From Paenibacillus eucommiae (GTDB lineage Bacteria; Bacillota; Bacilli; Paenibacillales; NBRC-103111), in the NCBI RefSeq assembly GCF_017874215.1, contig NZ_JAGGLB010000023.1, forward strand, positions 116,052 through 180,051: a stretch of 64,000 nucleotides of DNA, in the 5' to 3' direction. The notes under the pieces were generated by a model. The model made no database searches, had not been told where the DNA came from, and worked only from the letters and a program-made list of their open reading frames with translations. Shown piece after piece: positions 44,798 through 54,049 of the stretch; positions within the stretch are counted from its first letter, which is position 1, and every line of letters begins with the position of its first letter. Made by a program: the position numbers and the translations under genes.

Positions 44798-45652
44798 ATG
44801 AAATTGTTAAATAAGTTTTCAGTCCTAGCCTTATCAGCCGTATTGTTATTTGGCGGAGCTGCGGCAACCGAAGCGAAGTCCACCTTAAAAGGCAAAATCA
44901 CCATTAATGGCTCCACAGCCCTACTCCCGCTCACTCTGCAAGCAACTAAGGAATTTAAAAAGCTGCACCCCGGCGTTTCTATCGCCGCTTCCGGTAAAGG
45001 CTCCGTCACAGGCCCTCAAGCTGTAAAAAAAGGAATCGCGGATATCGGCGCATGTGACTGGGACGCGAGCGTCGATGTACCGGGTTTCAAAAAGTTCGAT
45101 GGGCAGGTAGCCAATAAGGTGGCTGTAATCCCTTTTGCCGCTGTCGTGAACAAAAATGTGAAGGTCGATAATCTGACTACAGCACAAATCAAAGGTATTT
45201 TTACAGGTAAAATTACGAATTGGAAAGAAGTTGGCGGAGCTGACGCGGATATCGTTGTAATTAACCGGTCTTTTGGATCAGGTACTCGTGTTAACTTTCA
45301 AATGAAAGCCATGGATGGCGTAGAAACGGTCAAAAAAGAGAGCAATTACAAAGAAGTAGGTTCCAGCGGGGATATGAAAACCAATGTTTCTAGCACTCCT
45401 AATGCCATCGGGTACATTGATTTGGTTTATGTCAGCAGCGATTTAAAAGCAGTCAAAATTAACAATGTTGAGCCTACAACAGACAACGTTATCAACGGTT
45501 CTTACAAAGTCTGGTCTTACGGCTATTATATGACCAAAGGACAGCCTACAGGTGCTACAAAAGCGTTTATTGAATATGTTCAAAGCAAACAGTTTCAAGA
45601 CAGCTCTCTGAAAAAAATGAAGTTCATTCCAATCTCAGCTATGGATAAATAA
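44798..45652 (+). CDS. pstS: Phosphate-binding protein PstS
   Basis: A 284-residue periplasmic-binding protein of the phosphate type: TINGSTALLPLT is the phosphate loop, ASGKGSVTGPQAVKKGIADIG the second contact, and SFGSGTRVNF the third. The signal peptide (FSVLALSAVLLFGGAAATEA) has no lipobox Cys, so unlike most Gram-positive PstS proteins it would be released or held by other means. It precedes pstC, with a stem-loop in between that would favour a higher PstS level. Confidence 0.9.
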   Translation: MKLLNKFSVLALSAVLLFGGAAATEAKSTLKGKITINGSTALLPLTLQATKEFKKLHPGVSIAASGKGSVTGPQAVKKGIADIGACDWDASVDVPGFKKFDGQVANKVAVIPFAAVVNKNVKVDNLTTAQIKGIFTGKITNWKEVGGADADIVVINRSFGSGTRVNFQMKAMDGVETVKKESNYKEVGSSGDMKTNVSSTPNAIGYIDLVYVSSDLKAVKINNVEPTTDNVINGSYKVWSYGYYMTKGQPTGATKAFIEYVQSKQFQDSSLKKMKFIPISAMDK

Positions 45653-45682
45653 TATTTATACACTGTACTTATCTTAACAATA

Positions 45683-45720
45683 CAGCCAGCCTCCCTACGA
45701 ATTGCGGGGCTGGCTGCTTT
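45683..45720 (+). terminator. Intercistronic attenuator between pstS and pstC
   Basis: CAGCCAGCC-N16-GGCTGGCTG followed by CTTT only. The perfect 9-bp GC-rich stem just after pstS with a short T stretch is typical of partial terminators or 3' stabilisers in binding-protein operons. Confidence 0.7.
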
Positions 45721-45735
45721 ATGGAGGTCAACACT

Positions 45736-46689
45736 TTGGACAAGGGAGCTTTGGAGAAACGTACGCAGTCCATGCAGCCGAGCGTACACCCAGGGAAGCG
45801 ATTTTCGTTTAATCGCCAGAGCCGGATCAGAATCACCAATTTCATTTTTAAATATTATTTTTTAGTTTGCATTTTAACGCTTTGCTTTGTTCTGGGTTTG
45901 GTCATATTCTTAGTCGGCCAGACTGGTTTAATGACCTTTCAACATATTTCTCCATTGGAGTTTTTCCTATCCTTCAATTGGACTCCAGAAGAAGACCAGT
46001 TCGGTGCTGCCTCCTTAATCATCAACACCCTGCTGCTGACAGGCTTGACCTTGCTGTTCGCTGTCCCTGCATCCGTTGGCATCGCCATATTTATTGCCGA
46101 GATTGCTCCGCAAAGCTTGAAGCGTATCATTCGTCCTGTTCTTGACATGCTGGTCGGTATTCCTTCCGTTGTATATGGATATATAGGATTAACTGTATTA
46201 ATCCCGATCATCAGGCAATATTCCGGAGAAAACCTGGGAGACGGCTTGCTGGCAGCATCCTTAGTACTGACACTGATGATTTTGCCAACTGTAAGCAGAA
46301 TCAGCGATGATGCGATTGTGGCAGTGCCAGAAAGCTTTCGTGAAGCGGCTTACGCCTTAGGATCGACACGTTTTCAAATGATTAGACTTGTCGTGCTGCC
46401 CTCAGCTGGACGCGGCATTATGTCCGCCATCATTCTCGGCATGGCACGGGCAATCGGAGAAACTATGGCCGTGGTCATGGTAATCGGCAATACACCCCAG
46501 CTGGTCAAAAGCTTAATTGCTCCTACTGCTGTGTTAACCAGCAATATTGTCATGCAGGTTTCCAATGTTGAGTTCGAATCCACATGGAACTATGCGCTCT
46601 ATATGATGGCATTTTTATTGCTGATCATTTCTCTCCTATTGATTATTTCAATCAGGATTATACGGCTTAAAAAGGAGAAGCACTCATGA
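45736..46689 (+). CDS. pstC: Phosphate ABC transporter permease PstC
   Basis: A permease of about 317 residues with six membrane helices. TTG 45736 is preferred because GGAGGT lies six bases upstream; ATG 45721 would put that site inside the gene. The EAA loop is VAVPESFREAAYALGSTRFQ with the following LGMARAIGETMAVVMVIGN, specific for PstC. It forms the membrane channel with PstA. The stop overlaps the pstA start (ATGA). Confidence 0.93.
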   Translation: MDKGALEKRTQSMQPSVHPGKRFSFNRQSRIRITNFIFKYYFLVCILTLCFVLGLVIFLVGQTGLMTFQHISPLEFFLSFNWTPEEDQFGAASLIINTLLLTGLTLLFAVPASVGIAIFIAEIAPQSLKRIIRPVLDMLVGIPSVVYGYIGLTVLIPIIRQYSGENLGDGLLAASLVLTLMILPTVSRISDDAIVAVPESFREAAYALGSTRFQMIRLVVLPSAGRGIMSAIILGMARAIGETMAVVMVIGNTPQLVKSLIAPTAVLTSNIVMQVSNVEFESTWNYALYMMAFLLLIISLLLIISIRIIRLKKEKHS

Positions 46690-47567
46690 ACGGGACCTTT
46701 GGTACCAGGCACAGTAAATTGTCCAGCAGAATTGACCGTCTTGCCACTTTTGGATTTTGGCTGCTTTCCATGCTGCTGATGCTTGTCATCGTTTGGCTGC
46801 TTTTCACCATCTTGAAAAACGGAATTTTCAAAATCAACCTGGATTTCCTCACCAAATTGCCTGATGAAATGGAGGCTGGGGGAGGAATTGGCCCCGTACT
46901 GTTTAATTCTCTGTATGTGCTTGTCCTTTCCCTAATATTTTCGCTGCCAATCGGCATTGGCGCTGGGATTTATATGGCCGAATATGCTCCAGCAAATAAA
47001 TTTACAGAAGGATTAAGAATTTGTGTAGAAGGATTGGCCTCCGTGCCTTCAATTATTTTCGGGCTTCTGGGCTTGGCCATTTTCGTCGAATTTTTTCACA
47101 TCGGTCTCACTATTCTTGGAGGCTCCATCAGCTTGGCTCTGCTCAATCTTCCAGTTTTGACGAGGGTGACCGAGGAAGCAGTTCGTGCCGTGCCGCGTGA
47201 AATACGCGAAGCCTCCTTCGCCCTGGGTGCCTCCAAATTTCAGTGCATCCGCACTGCGGTTCTGCCAGCAGCTCTGCACGGTATCGTAACGGGAGTCTGC
47301 CTTGTGTCGGGTCGTGCTTTCGGGGAATCAGCAGTCATCATTCTAACCGCGGGTCTAAGTACATCAGGTGAGTTACTAAATTTCAACCTGTTCGACCCCG
47401 GAGCGACATTGGCCGTTCATCTTTGGTATGTACAATCTGAAGCAATAGTGCCCGATGCTCGGGAAATCGCTGATAAATCTGCGGCGGTACTGGTGCTTTT
47501 TGTACTTATTATCAACCTGCTTTTCCGCTTCCCTCTCTGGCTGAAAGAACGCAAATTAAAAAAGTGA
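46686..47567 (+). CDS. pstA: Phosphate ABC transporter permease PstA
   Basis: A 293-residue permease with six helices. FSLPIGIGAGIYMAEYAP and SVPSIIFGLLGLAIFVEF are PstA landmarks and RAVPREIREASFALGASKFQ the EAA loop, followed by SGRAFGESAVIILTAG. It pairs with PstC. No pstB or phoU follows: repeat copy C begins eight bases after the stop and the next gene is lgt on the other strand. The ATPase must come from another locus if this transporter works. Confidence 0.93.
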   Translation: MNGTFGTRHSKLSSRIDRLATFGFWLLSMLLMLVIVWLLFTILKNGIFKINLDFLTKLPDEMEAGGGIGPVLFNSLYVLVLSLIFSLPIGIGAGIYMAEYAPANKFTEGLRICVEGLASVPSIIFGLLGLAIFVEFFHIGLTILGGSISLALLNLPVLTRVTEEAVRAVPREIREASFALGASKFQCIRTAVLPAALHGIVTGVCLVSGRAFGESAVIILTAGLSTSGELLNFNLFDPGATLAVHLWYVQSEAIVPDAREIADKSAAVLVLFVLIINLLFRFPLWLKERKLKK

Positions 47568-47575
47568 GAATAAAT

Positions 47576-47960
47576 AAACGCCTTGCGGCGTCCTTTGATG
47601 TGCGTGTTCGTGACTTAGGTGCGTTGCGGAGGGAATGGCTGTGGGCTCCAGCCGCTGTTAAAGATTTCTTCCCTTGAATAGAATGGATGTAGAGGTTGGA
47701 ACCAATCCTTAAAGGCGGACGCTATCGGTCTTCCTCCCACAGCCACTCCCTCTCTTTAGCTACAATCGCACGAACACCAAGCTCAAACGGACAGCCCCAA
47801 GGGTTTTTCCCCCTCCTGAGGCAAAGGGATAGTGCACATATGAAAAATCCAAGACTTCACATAACCTCTCATTCCAAGAAACCAACACTGCAACGCGAGA
47901 ATACTACATCACATTAATACTACAACGCATTACTATTATAAAGCAATGCCATAAAAAATA
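47576..47960 (+). repeat. Dispersed structured repeat, copy C (no hairpin cassette)
   Basis: Starts with ACGCCTTGCGGCGTCCTTTG just past pstA. Long arm GGGAATGGCTGTGGG (47631-47645) pairs with CCCACAGCCACTCCC (47736-47750). ACGAACACCAAGCTCAAACG follows, then directly the right-end motif AAGGGATAGTGCACATATG (about 47824). The TTAACGATG hairpin cassette is absent, so it is a short version. Weak similarity to copy E continues to an AAAGCAATG motif near 47943. The remainder up to the lgt stop (48049) shows nothing else. Confidence 0.78.
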
Positions 47961-48048
47961 ACCAACCTATCCATAAAACTTGATAAGCTGGCTACTCCGG
48001 TTACGTTTGTTACTAATGTTTAAAATTGTTTATTAGTTTTGGACTGTA

Positions 48049-48951
48049 TTATGACTTTGTGGATGTGATAGGATCTGAGTAACGCTCACCCGCATACCCT
48101 TTCATCCGCCTTACTGTAATGAAGATTACTGCAACAATAATAATCAAAATCGACAACAGCTGTGATACCCGGACATTGCCCCCATAAGTCATATCACCCG
48201 CTTCAAACACAAGCTTCATAGGAGCCCACAAGCCGTTCATCAAAGAAGCCAGCCATGACGGACCTACGAAATCCAAGCTGTCCGTACGTAAGCCTTCGAT
48301 AAAAAACCTGCCGATCGAATACCAGATGAAATAGCTAAAAAATAATTCTCCCGCTCTAAGAAACGCTCTGCGGCGAAGCAATAATAAAACCAGCAGACCT
48401 ACCAGGTTCCACAGAGATTCATACAGGAAGGTTGGGTGATAAAAAACTCCATTGATATTCATTTGGTTAACAATGAAATCAGGAAGATGCAGCGTGCTGC
48501 GTAGAAAAGACTCTGATACAGGCCCGCCATGCGCCTCTTGATTCATGAAATTGCCCCAACGGCCAATGAGCTGACCAACTATTAGACCTGGTGCACAGAT
48601 GTCTACGATTCTCCAGAAGCTGTATCCCTTCGCCCGGATGTAAAAGAAGCCCCCGATAAGCGCACCTATCAATGCACCATAAATTGCAATGCCTCCATGC
48701 CAAATCATAAAAATTTCCGCCAGGTTATTTTTATAATCATCCCATTGAAAAGCGACGTAATAAATACGCGCTCCCACAATTGCTGAAGGCACGCCAATCA
48801 GCGTTAAATCCATGAAAAAATCCGGCTTCATGCCGAAGCGTTTGCCTTCCTGAATGGCCAGCAGCAGTCCGACTAGCGCCGCTGTTCCAAGAATAATCCC
48901 GTACCAGGTTACTGTAATGAACCCCAAATCAAGCGCAATCGGATTGATCAT
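48049..48951 (-). CDS. lgt: Prolipoprotein diacylglyceryl transferase
   Basis: A 300-residue, seven-helix enzyme that attaches diacylglycerol to the lipobox Cys of prelipoproteins. The Lgt signature is GQLIGRWGNFMNQEAHGG with the essential Arg, Asn and Glu; WHGGIAIYGALIGALIGG and the C-terminal YFIWYSIGRFFIEGLRTDSL are also typical. It follows hprK by 26 bp in the conserved hprK-lgt pair. It would act on the binding protein at 60279-61217, which has a lipobox. Confidence 0.97.
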   Translation of the reverse strand: MINPIALDLGFITVTWYGIILGTAALVGLLLAIQEGKRFGMKPDFFMDLTLIGVPSAIVGARIYYVAFQWDDYKNNLAEIFMIWHGGIAIYGALIGALIGGFFYIRAKGYSFWRIVDICAPGLIVGQLIGRWGNFMNQEAHGGPVSESFLRSTLHLPDFIVNQMNINGVFYHPTFLYESLWNLVGLLVLLLLRRRAFLRAGELFFSYFIWYSIGRFFIEGLRTDSLDFVGPSWLASLMNGLWAPMKLVFEAGDMTYGGNVRVSQLLSILIIIVAVIFITVRRMKGYAGERYSDPITSTKS

Positions 48952-48977
48952 CCTTAATCCTTGCCTCCCTAATCAAA

Positions 48978-49919
48978 TCAATCAAAATCCTCATACTCTT
49001 CCGACAACGTTTCTGTTAGCTTATGAGTAAATTGCAAGGCTGCGTTATAGCCCATTCGTTTCAACCGGTAATTCATTGCCGCAACCTCGACGATAACAGC
49101 CAGGTTTCTGCCGGGTTTAACCGGGATCGTAACCATCGGGATGTCGGTATCGATAATGCGGGTCGTCTCCTCATCAAGACCGAGACGGTCGTACTGTTTG
49201 TCCTGCTGCCAGCTCTCAAGCTTGGCAATCACAGAGATCTTCTTCACATTGCGTACAGCCCCAGCGCCAAACAGCGTCATTACATTGATAATCCCTACGC
49301 CGCGGATTTCCAGCAAGTGGCGTATCAGCTCCGGTGCATTGCCTGTTAGTACGTTGTCCGCCGTTTGACGAATTTCAACAGCATCGTCGGCAATCAGGCG
49401 ATGCCCCCTTTTAACGAGCTCCAGTGCGGTCTCACTCTTGCCGATTCCGCTCGACCCAGTAATTAGCATACCTATTCCATATACGTCTACAAGCACCCCA
49501 TGAATAGTTGTAGTGGGTGCCAGCTTGCTTTCCAGAAATCCTGTTATACGGCTAGCCAGAATCGTTGTCGCCACTTGACTTCTCAGAATCGGCAATTCCC
49601 GCTTGGTAGCTTCGCTGATGATTTCCTCCGGCATTTCCAACCCTCTGGTCACAATAATACAAGGGGTCTCCTCCGGCGAACACAGCTGCTCAGCACGGTT
49701 TTGACGTACATCATCAGTCAGCATCTCCAGAAAAGATATTTCCGTCTTTCCAAGCATTTGAACCCGTTCCTGTGGATGGTAGTTGAAATAGCCTGCCATC
49801 TCCAAACCCGGGCGATATAGATCGGCAACCGTAATCGGACGGCTCAGTCCGGCCACGCCTGTGATGACTTCCATGTGAAATTGCTTCACCAATTCGGAAA
49901 CCTTTACTTTTTTCGCCAT
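48978..49919 (-). CDS. hprK: HPr kinase/phosphorylase
   Basis: A 313-residue HprK that phosphorylates Ser46 of HPr-type proteins and so drives CcpA-dependent carbon catabolite control. ATG 49919 (MAKKVKVSELVKQF) follows AAAGGGG; the frame is open seven residues upstream. Walker A is ITGSSGIGKSETALEL, and the family signature LEIRGVGIINVMTLFGAGAV is complete. The substrate is likely the HPr-like protein at 25314, which keeps Ser46. Upstream lies repeat copy D. Confidence 0.97.
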   Translation of the reverse strand: MAKKVKVSELVKQFHMEVITGVAGLSRPITVADLYRPGLEMAGYFNYHPQERVQMLGKTEISFLEMLTDDVRQNRAEQLCSPEETPCIIVTRGLEMPEEIISEATKRELPILRSQVATTILASRITGFLESKLAPTTTIHGVLVDVYGIGMLITGSSGIGKSETALELVKRGHRLIADDAVEIRQTADNVLTGNAPELIRHLLEIRGVGIINVMTLFGAGAVRNVKKISVIAKLESWQQDKQYDRLGLDEETTRIIDTDIPMVTIPVKPGRNLAVIVEVAAMNYRLKRMGYNAALQFTHKLTETLSEEYEDFD

Positions 49920-50073
49920 CCAGTTTATCCCCTTTGTCATTCCAATAATCTCATCGTAATGGAAACCTTATTTGAAATCAACTTTCACTATTGGGCCCAT
50001 ATGCCTTCATCATTCTTACAGTGCTATATTAGTCATTATACAATAACTTATTTGAAAATACTTGAGTCCTCTT

Positions 50074-50465
50074 AAGAAAATCGCCTTGTGGCGTCCTTTG
50101 AGGTGCTTGTTCGTGACTTGGGTGCGTTGCGAAGGGAATGGCTGTGGGCTCCAGCCGCTGTTAAAGATTTGTTCCCTTAAGTGGTATCGGTGAAGAGGTA
50201 GGAACAAATCTTTAAAGGCGGACGCTACCGCTCTTCCTCCCACAGTCATTCCATTCCCTTTCTTTAGCTACAATCGCACGAATCACACGAACACCAAGCT
50301 CAAACGGACAGCCAGCAAGGCTTTTTCTTTTGGTTAGTAGAGATTTCCTAGCGGGCGCAGGCGCTGGGGAAGAAGAACGCGCAGCTGAGAAGGACCTTAT
50401 GCTTTTAACGATGATTTTGATCGTTAAAAGCATAAGGCCCTCTCCTCATCCTTACTTTAACAAAA
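50074..50465 (+). repeat. Dispersed structured repeat, copy D
   Basis: Starts with CGCCTTGTGGCGTCCTTTGA. Long arm GGGAATGGCTGTGGG (50134-50148) pairs with CCCACAGTCATTCC (50239-50252), and inner arm TTAAAGATTTGTTCC (50161-50175) pairs perfectly over 15 bp with GGAACAAATCTTTAA (50201-50215). One extended hairpin, GCTTTTAACGAT-N7-ATCGTTAAAAGC (50401-50431), stands where copies A, B and E have four. No clear right-end motif. It occupies most of the hprK to ugpC gap, where no gene is supported. Confidence 0.8.
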
Positions 50466-50524
50466 AGGTATCCCCTCTTTTATACTTTATCACTGTTTAA
50501 GCACTTATACGCTTCTATACTAAC

Positions 50525-50563
50525 AAAGAAGGCCAGCCGATTTGTACCGACTGGCCCTTCTTT
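50525..50563 (-). terminator. Terminator of the UgpC/MsmX-type gene
   Basis: AAAGAAGGCCAG pairs with CTGGCCCTTCTTT (one bulge) across a 14-nt loop, 10 bp past the stop at 50573; T-rich on the minus strand (CTTCTTTGTTA). Confidence 0.8.
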
Positions 50564-50572
50564 ATGAAAAAA

Positions 50573-51697
50573 TTAGTGATTAGCAAAAATCGAAAGACTT
50601 GTTTCTTTATCGAAGAAGTGAGCTTTATTCATATCGAGTGCAAGCTTCACGTTAGTACCTTCTTTAAGCCCGGAACGTCCGTCAACACGTGCGATCAACG
50701 TAGTTGGACCCACACCATTGATGTATAAATACATTTCATGACCAAGGTTTTCAGAAACCTCGATGTGTGCATTAACAGCAGTGTTCGGAGAAGCATCCAG
50801 GAATACAGGCTCATCGTGGATATCCTCAGGACGAATGCCTAGAATAACTTCTTTGCCCAGGTAGTTTTTCTCACGAAGAATTTGTGATTTGCCTGGAGGA
50901 AGCTCAACACTAACCCCAACAGTTTTAAAGTACACCGAATTGCCCTCTTGAGCAAAAGTTCCAGTGATAAAGTTCATCGAAGGAGATCCGATAAAGCCAG
51001 CTACGAACATATTTACAGGGTTGTTGTAGATTTCTTCCGGAGTATCCGCTTGTTGAATAATCCCTTTATCCATAACAACGATACGGCTTCCCATCGTCAT
51101 AGCTTCAATCTGGTCATGCGTTACATAGATGATTGTAGTTTCAAGACGCTTGTGCAGCTTGCTGATCTCTGCGCGCATCTGTACACGAAGCTTAGCATCC
51201 AAGTTGGAAAGCGGCTCATCCATTAAGAATACTTGCGGCTCACGAACAATCGCACGGCCCAAGGCAACACGTTGACGCTGTCCACCAGAAAGTGCTTTTG
51301 GTTTACGGTCCAGCAAATGCTCAATATCAAGAATTTTAGCAGCATCACGTACACGAGCTTCTATATCTGCTTTTTTAAATTTACGAAGTTTTAAGCCGAA
51401 TGCCATATTCTGGTACACGTTCATATGTGGATACAAAGCGTAGGATTGGAAAACCATCGCAATATCGCGATCCTTAGGTGCTACATCGTTCACCAGACGA
51501 TCCCCGATATACAATTCTCCTTCAGAAATTTCCTCCAGTCCTGCGATCATCCGAAGTGTTGTGGATTTACCGCAACCGGATGCTCCAACCAGTACCAGAA
51601 ACTCCTTATCTGCAATATCCAGATGGAAATCCTTCACTGTTGCTTCATCATTACCTGAGTATTTCTTCACAATGTGATTTAAACGTACGCCAGCCAT
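50573..51697 (-). CDS. ugpC: Multi-sugar ABC transporter ATPase (UgpC/MsmX type)
   Basis: A 374-residue MalK-type ATPase. Walker A GASGCGKST, Q-loop YALYPHMNVYQNMAFGLKLR, signature LSGGQRQRVALGRAIVREPQVF and Walker B FLMDEPLSNLDAKLR are followed by a TOBE-type regulatory region (ILGIRPEDIHDEP). Alone, without permease genes, it matches the shared ATPases MsmX/UgpC of Gram-positives that energise several sugar importers. It is flanked by repeat copy D and a PucR-type regulator and has its own terminator. Confidence 0.93.
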   Translation of the reverse strand: MAGVRLNHIVKKYSGNDEATVKDFHLDIADKEFLVLVGASGCGKSTTLRMIAGLEEISEGELYIGDRLVNDVAPKDRDIAMVFQSYALYPHMNVYQNMAFGLKLRKFKKADIEARVRDAAKILDIEHLLDRKPKALSGGQRQRVALGRAIVREPQVFLMDEPLSNLDAKLRVQMRAEISKLHKRLETTIIYVTHDQIEAMTMGSRIVVMDKGIIQQADTPEEIYNNPVNMFVAGFIGSPSMNFITGTFAQEGNSVYFKTVGVSVELPPGKSQILREKNYLGKEVILGIRPEDIHDEPVFLDASPNTAVNAHIEVSENLGHEMYLYINGVGPTTLIARVDGRSGLKEGTNVKLALDMNKAHFFDKETSLSIFANH

Positions 51698-51785
51698 GGT
51701 TCATTCCCCCTGCTTAATGTTCTTAATCTATACTCATCTTACCCTACCTATGCTTTACTGACTATGCACAATGTTCACAAAAAAA

Positions 51786-52901
51786 TCACTTCCTTTTCGT
51801 TACTTTGTACAATAGTAAAGCAAGCCTAACTAGTACAGCATGATTAAAGGTCCGCACGTCAAGGCCCGTCTCATTCTTAAACTTGTCCAGTCTGTAGAGT
51901 AGTGTATTCCTATGAATATAGAGCTTTTTGGCTGTTTCGCTAACGTTGCAATCCAGGGCAAAAAACTGCTCAAGCGTCATCAGAGTTTCCGAATCCAGCA
52001 CATGGTCAGTACCGCGGAGAACCTGCTCCAGAAATTTATTTTTCTCCTCTTCCTCTACCAAATGCAGCAATTTCTCCAGATGAAGGTTCCATGGCAGATG
52101 GATAAAACTGCCCACATGAAACGTCCTGCCAAGCATAATGGTCTCACGCAGCTGAAGAATAGTAGACAGCAGTGACTTGGCAGGCTTGATCGGATAATGA
52201 ATAGCCAAATGGCACTCACCGACCCATTCATTCGCCAGCATTTCGTAAAGCCCGGAGCCAATTGCATCCAGTACCTGCTCTGCACTCTCCTCCACATCGC
52301 CTTCCCGCTCTTCACTTCCGCTGGTTAACAAACCCTCCGAGCCAAGAATCAGCCACTCTCTCTCCATAAGGGGAACAAGGATGATCTCCGCTTCAAAAAA
52401 AGATTCCAGCAGCTTTTTCAATTCACCATAGGAAACCCGCTGATTTTGTGAGTAATCACAATAAAGCAGCAGCGGAATTTTAGTCGTATATAAAGAAGAT
52501 TGCGAAACTATAGAATCCGGCAGCTCGACGCTGCTGTGTGCTTGATCAATTTGCTGCAAGAGCCATTCCCGGAGAATGTTCGCCTTTCGCTCGTCTTCGG
52601 TCAAATAAGAGACCCATTGCTTGCGTTCCTCAGAATGCTTGGACTCTACCATAAGCTCTACCAACAGGCGTTCCGCCGGGGTAAGCAGCAGCTCTGGAGC
52701 CTGCAAAACCCGAATTTCCCCATTCTCTCTGGCCAAAAAAAACAAAATATCAAGATGACGAACTACACTTTTCCCTGTGCTTTCTTCCTGCGTTTGCTGT
52801 GCAAGTACTAACTTGTTCCATTCCTGTTCTGGAATCAATTCGATCTGCATAGGTGCTCTGAGCACCCCTTCAAGCCGCTCTTTCATTCGTTCCCAATCCA
52901 T
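51786..52901 (-). CDS. PucR/CdaR-family transcriptional regulator
   Basis: A 371-residue protein. The last about 60 residues are the PucR C-terminal HTH (TLEQFFALDCNVSETAKKLYIHRNTLLYRL, then TGLDVRTFNHAVLVRLALLL). The middle has a GGDEF-like degenerate region (ECHLAIHYPIKPAKSLLSTILQLRET) usual in CdaR-type activators, and the N-terminal part is not recognised. Regulators of this kind respond to small metabolites. Its place just upstream of the shared sugar ATPase on the same strand (88 bp) suggests that it could control that gene; this is inference. Confidence 0.85.
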   Translation of the reverse strand: MDWERMKERLEGVLRAPMQIELIPEQEWNKLVLAQQTQEESTGKSVVRHLDILFFLARENGEIRVLQAPELLLTPAERLLVELMVESKHSEERKQWVSYLTEDERKANILREWLLQQIDQAHSSVELPDSIVSQSSLYTTKIPLLLYCDYSQNQRVSYGELKKLLESFFEAEIILVPLMEREWLILGSEGLLTSGSEEREGDVEESAEQVLDAIGSGLYEMLANEWVGECHLAIHYPIKPAKSLLSTILQLRETIMLGRTFHVGSFIHLPWNLHLEKLLHLVEEEEKNKFLEQVLRGTDHVLDSETLMTLEQFFALDCNVSETAKKLYIHRNTLLYRLDKFKNETGLDVRTFNHAVLVRLALLLYKVTKRK

Positions 52902-52993
52902 TTGGCCTAACTCCCAACTCCAAGTTGATTGAATTAACAGTTGTCTATTTCTCTATTGTAGCATATGTATGGGAGGGGATGTGAATGGAGCTT

Positions 52994-53944
52994 TCAGCTT
53001 GCAGTAATGACCACGATAATCGATATTAAAGAAAACAGGGCTCCTATGAGATATAAAAAAGACACGGTTTGAGTCTGCGACAGCCCCCATTTCATCAAGC
53101 TATGATGCGTATGAAGCTTATCAGCCCGATGAAGCCCTTTCTTCTCTATAAAGCGGCGTGAGAACACAATAACTGTATCCAGAATGGGCACAGCGATAGC
53201 CAGAAAAGGAACCAGTATAGAAACAAAGGTAGCACTTTTAAAAGCCCCATCGATAGCGATAACAGCCAGCGTATACCCGATAAATATAGCACCCGCATCA
53301 CCCATAAATATTTTAGCCGGATGAAAATTAAACGTCAGAAACGCCAGACATGCCCCCACCAAAATGGCTGCCATCATAGCCGAGCCCGCTTCATGCTTCC
53401 AGATCGCAGTCACCAGCAAAGTAGACGAGGAAATCGTAACGATACCTGACGCAAGCCCGTCTACACCGTCCATAAAATTAATCATATTCGTAATACCAAA
53501 CACCCATGCCATCGTAGACACCCAGACAAGCCAGGCAGGAAAAAAAAGCATACCTTGAGTTTGTATATTGCTAATTCCCACAATCTCCAGCCCATAAAAC
53601 AAAGGAACCGCCGAGACAAAAATATAAGTAATTAATCTTGGCCATACGGGAAACTCAATCCCCTTAGTCTTAAACCAATCGTCCAGCAGTCCAACGGCAA
53701 GAAGAATCGTTCCACCAGTAATAACGGCAAGCGATAGGGGCGACAACTGGTTAAAAATGAGTATCGAGACTACACACCCGATGTAGATAGCTACACCGCC
53801 CATTAAAGGAATAGGAGCCGCATGGATTTTCCGCTGCGAGGGCTGATCTACAAAACCGATCTGCGACGCAAAATTTTTCACAATGGGCACAATGAGGATC
53901 ACTATCATGAAGCTGACTATGAGTGGAAATAAATACTGCATCAT
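52994..53944 (-). CDS. tagO: Undecaprenyl-phosphate N-acetylglucosaminyl 1-phosphate transferase
   Basis: A 316-residue polytopic enzyme of the MraY/WecA/TagO family. Motifs: DQPSQRKIHAAPIPLMGG, LLDDW (catalytic Asp pair), ITNMINFMDGVDGLASG, NFHPAKIFMGDAGAIFIGY and the HxHH-type C-terminal loop HRADKLHTHHSLMKWGLS. It moves GlcNAc-1-phosphate to undecaprenyl phosphate at the inner face of the membrane, the first step of teichoic acid or teichuronic acid linkage synthesis. TagO is preferred over MraY because of length and the family motifs. Confidence 0.92.
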   Translation of the reverse strand: MMQYLFPLIVSFMIVILIVPIVKNFASQIGFVDQPSQRKIHAAPIPLMGGVAIYIGCVVSILIFNQLSPLSLAVITGGTILLAVGLLDDWFKTKGIEFPVWPRLITYIFVSAVPLFYGLEIVGISNIQTQGMLFFPAWLVWVSTMAWVFGITNMINFMDGVDGLASGIVTISSSTLLVTAIWKHEAGSAMMAAILVGACLAFLTFNFHPAKIFMGDAGAIFIGYTLAVIAIDGAFKSATFVSILVPFLAIAVPILDTVIVFSRRFIEKKGLHRADKLHTHHSLMKWGLSQTQTVSFLYLIGALFSLISIIVVITAS

Positions 53945-54049
53945 CTGGGCTTCCCCCTTTTCACTATCTTGGGGAGACCTTGTTTAGTCCTTCTCCCACG
54001 AAAGTATACATGCATAGGTTAACCCTTCCTGAAAATCCTCATACATAAG

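Noticed and set aside
50573..51697. The MsmX/UgpC ATPase as the missing PstB
   Set aside because: It belongs to the MalK family with a TOBE-type C-terminus, lies on the other strand and three genes away; PstB is a shorter, different ATPase type.
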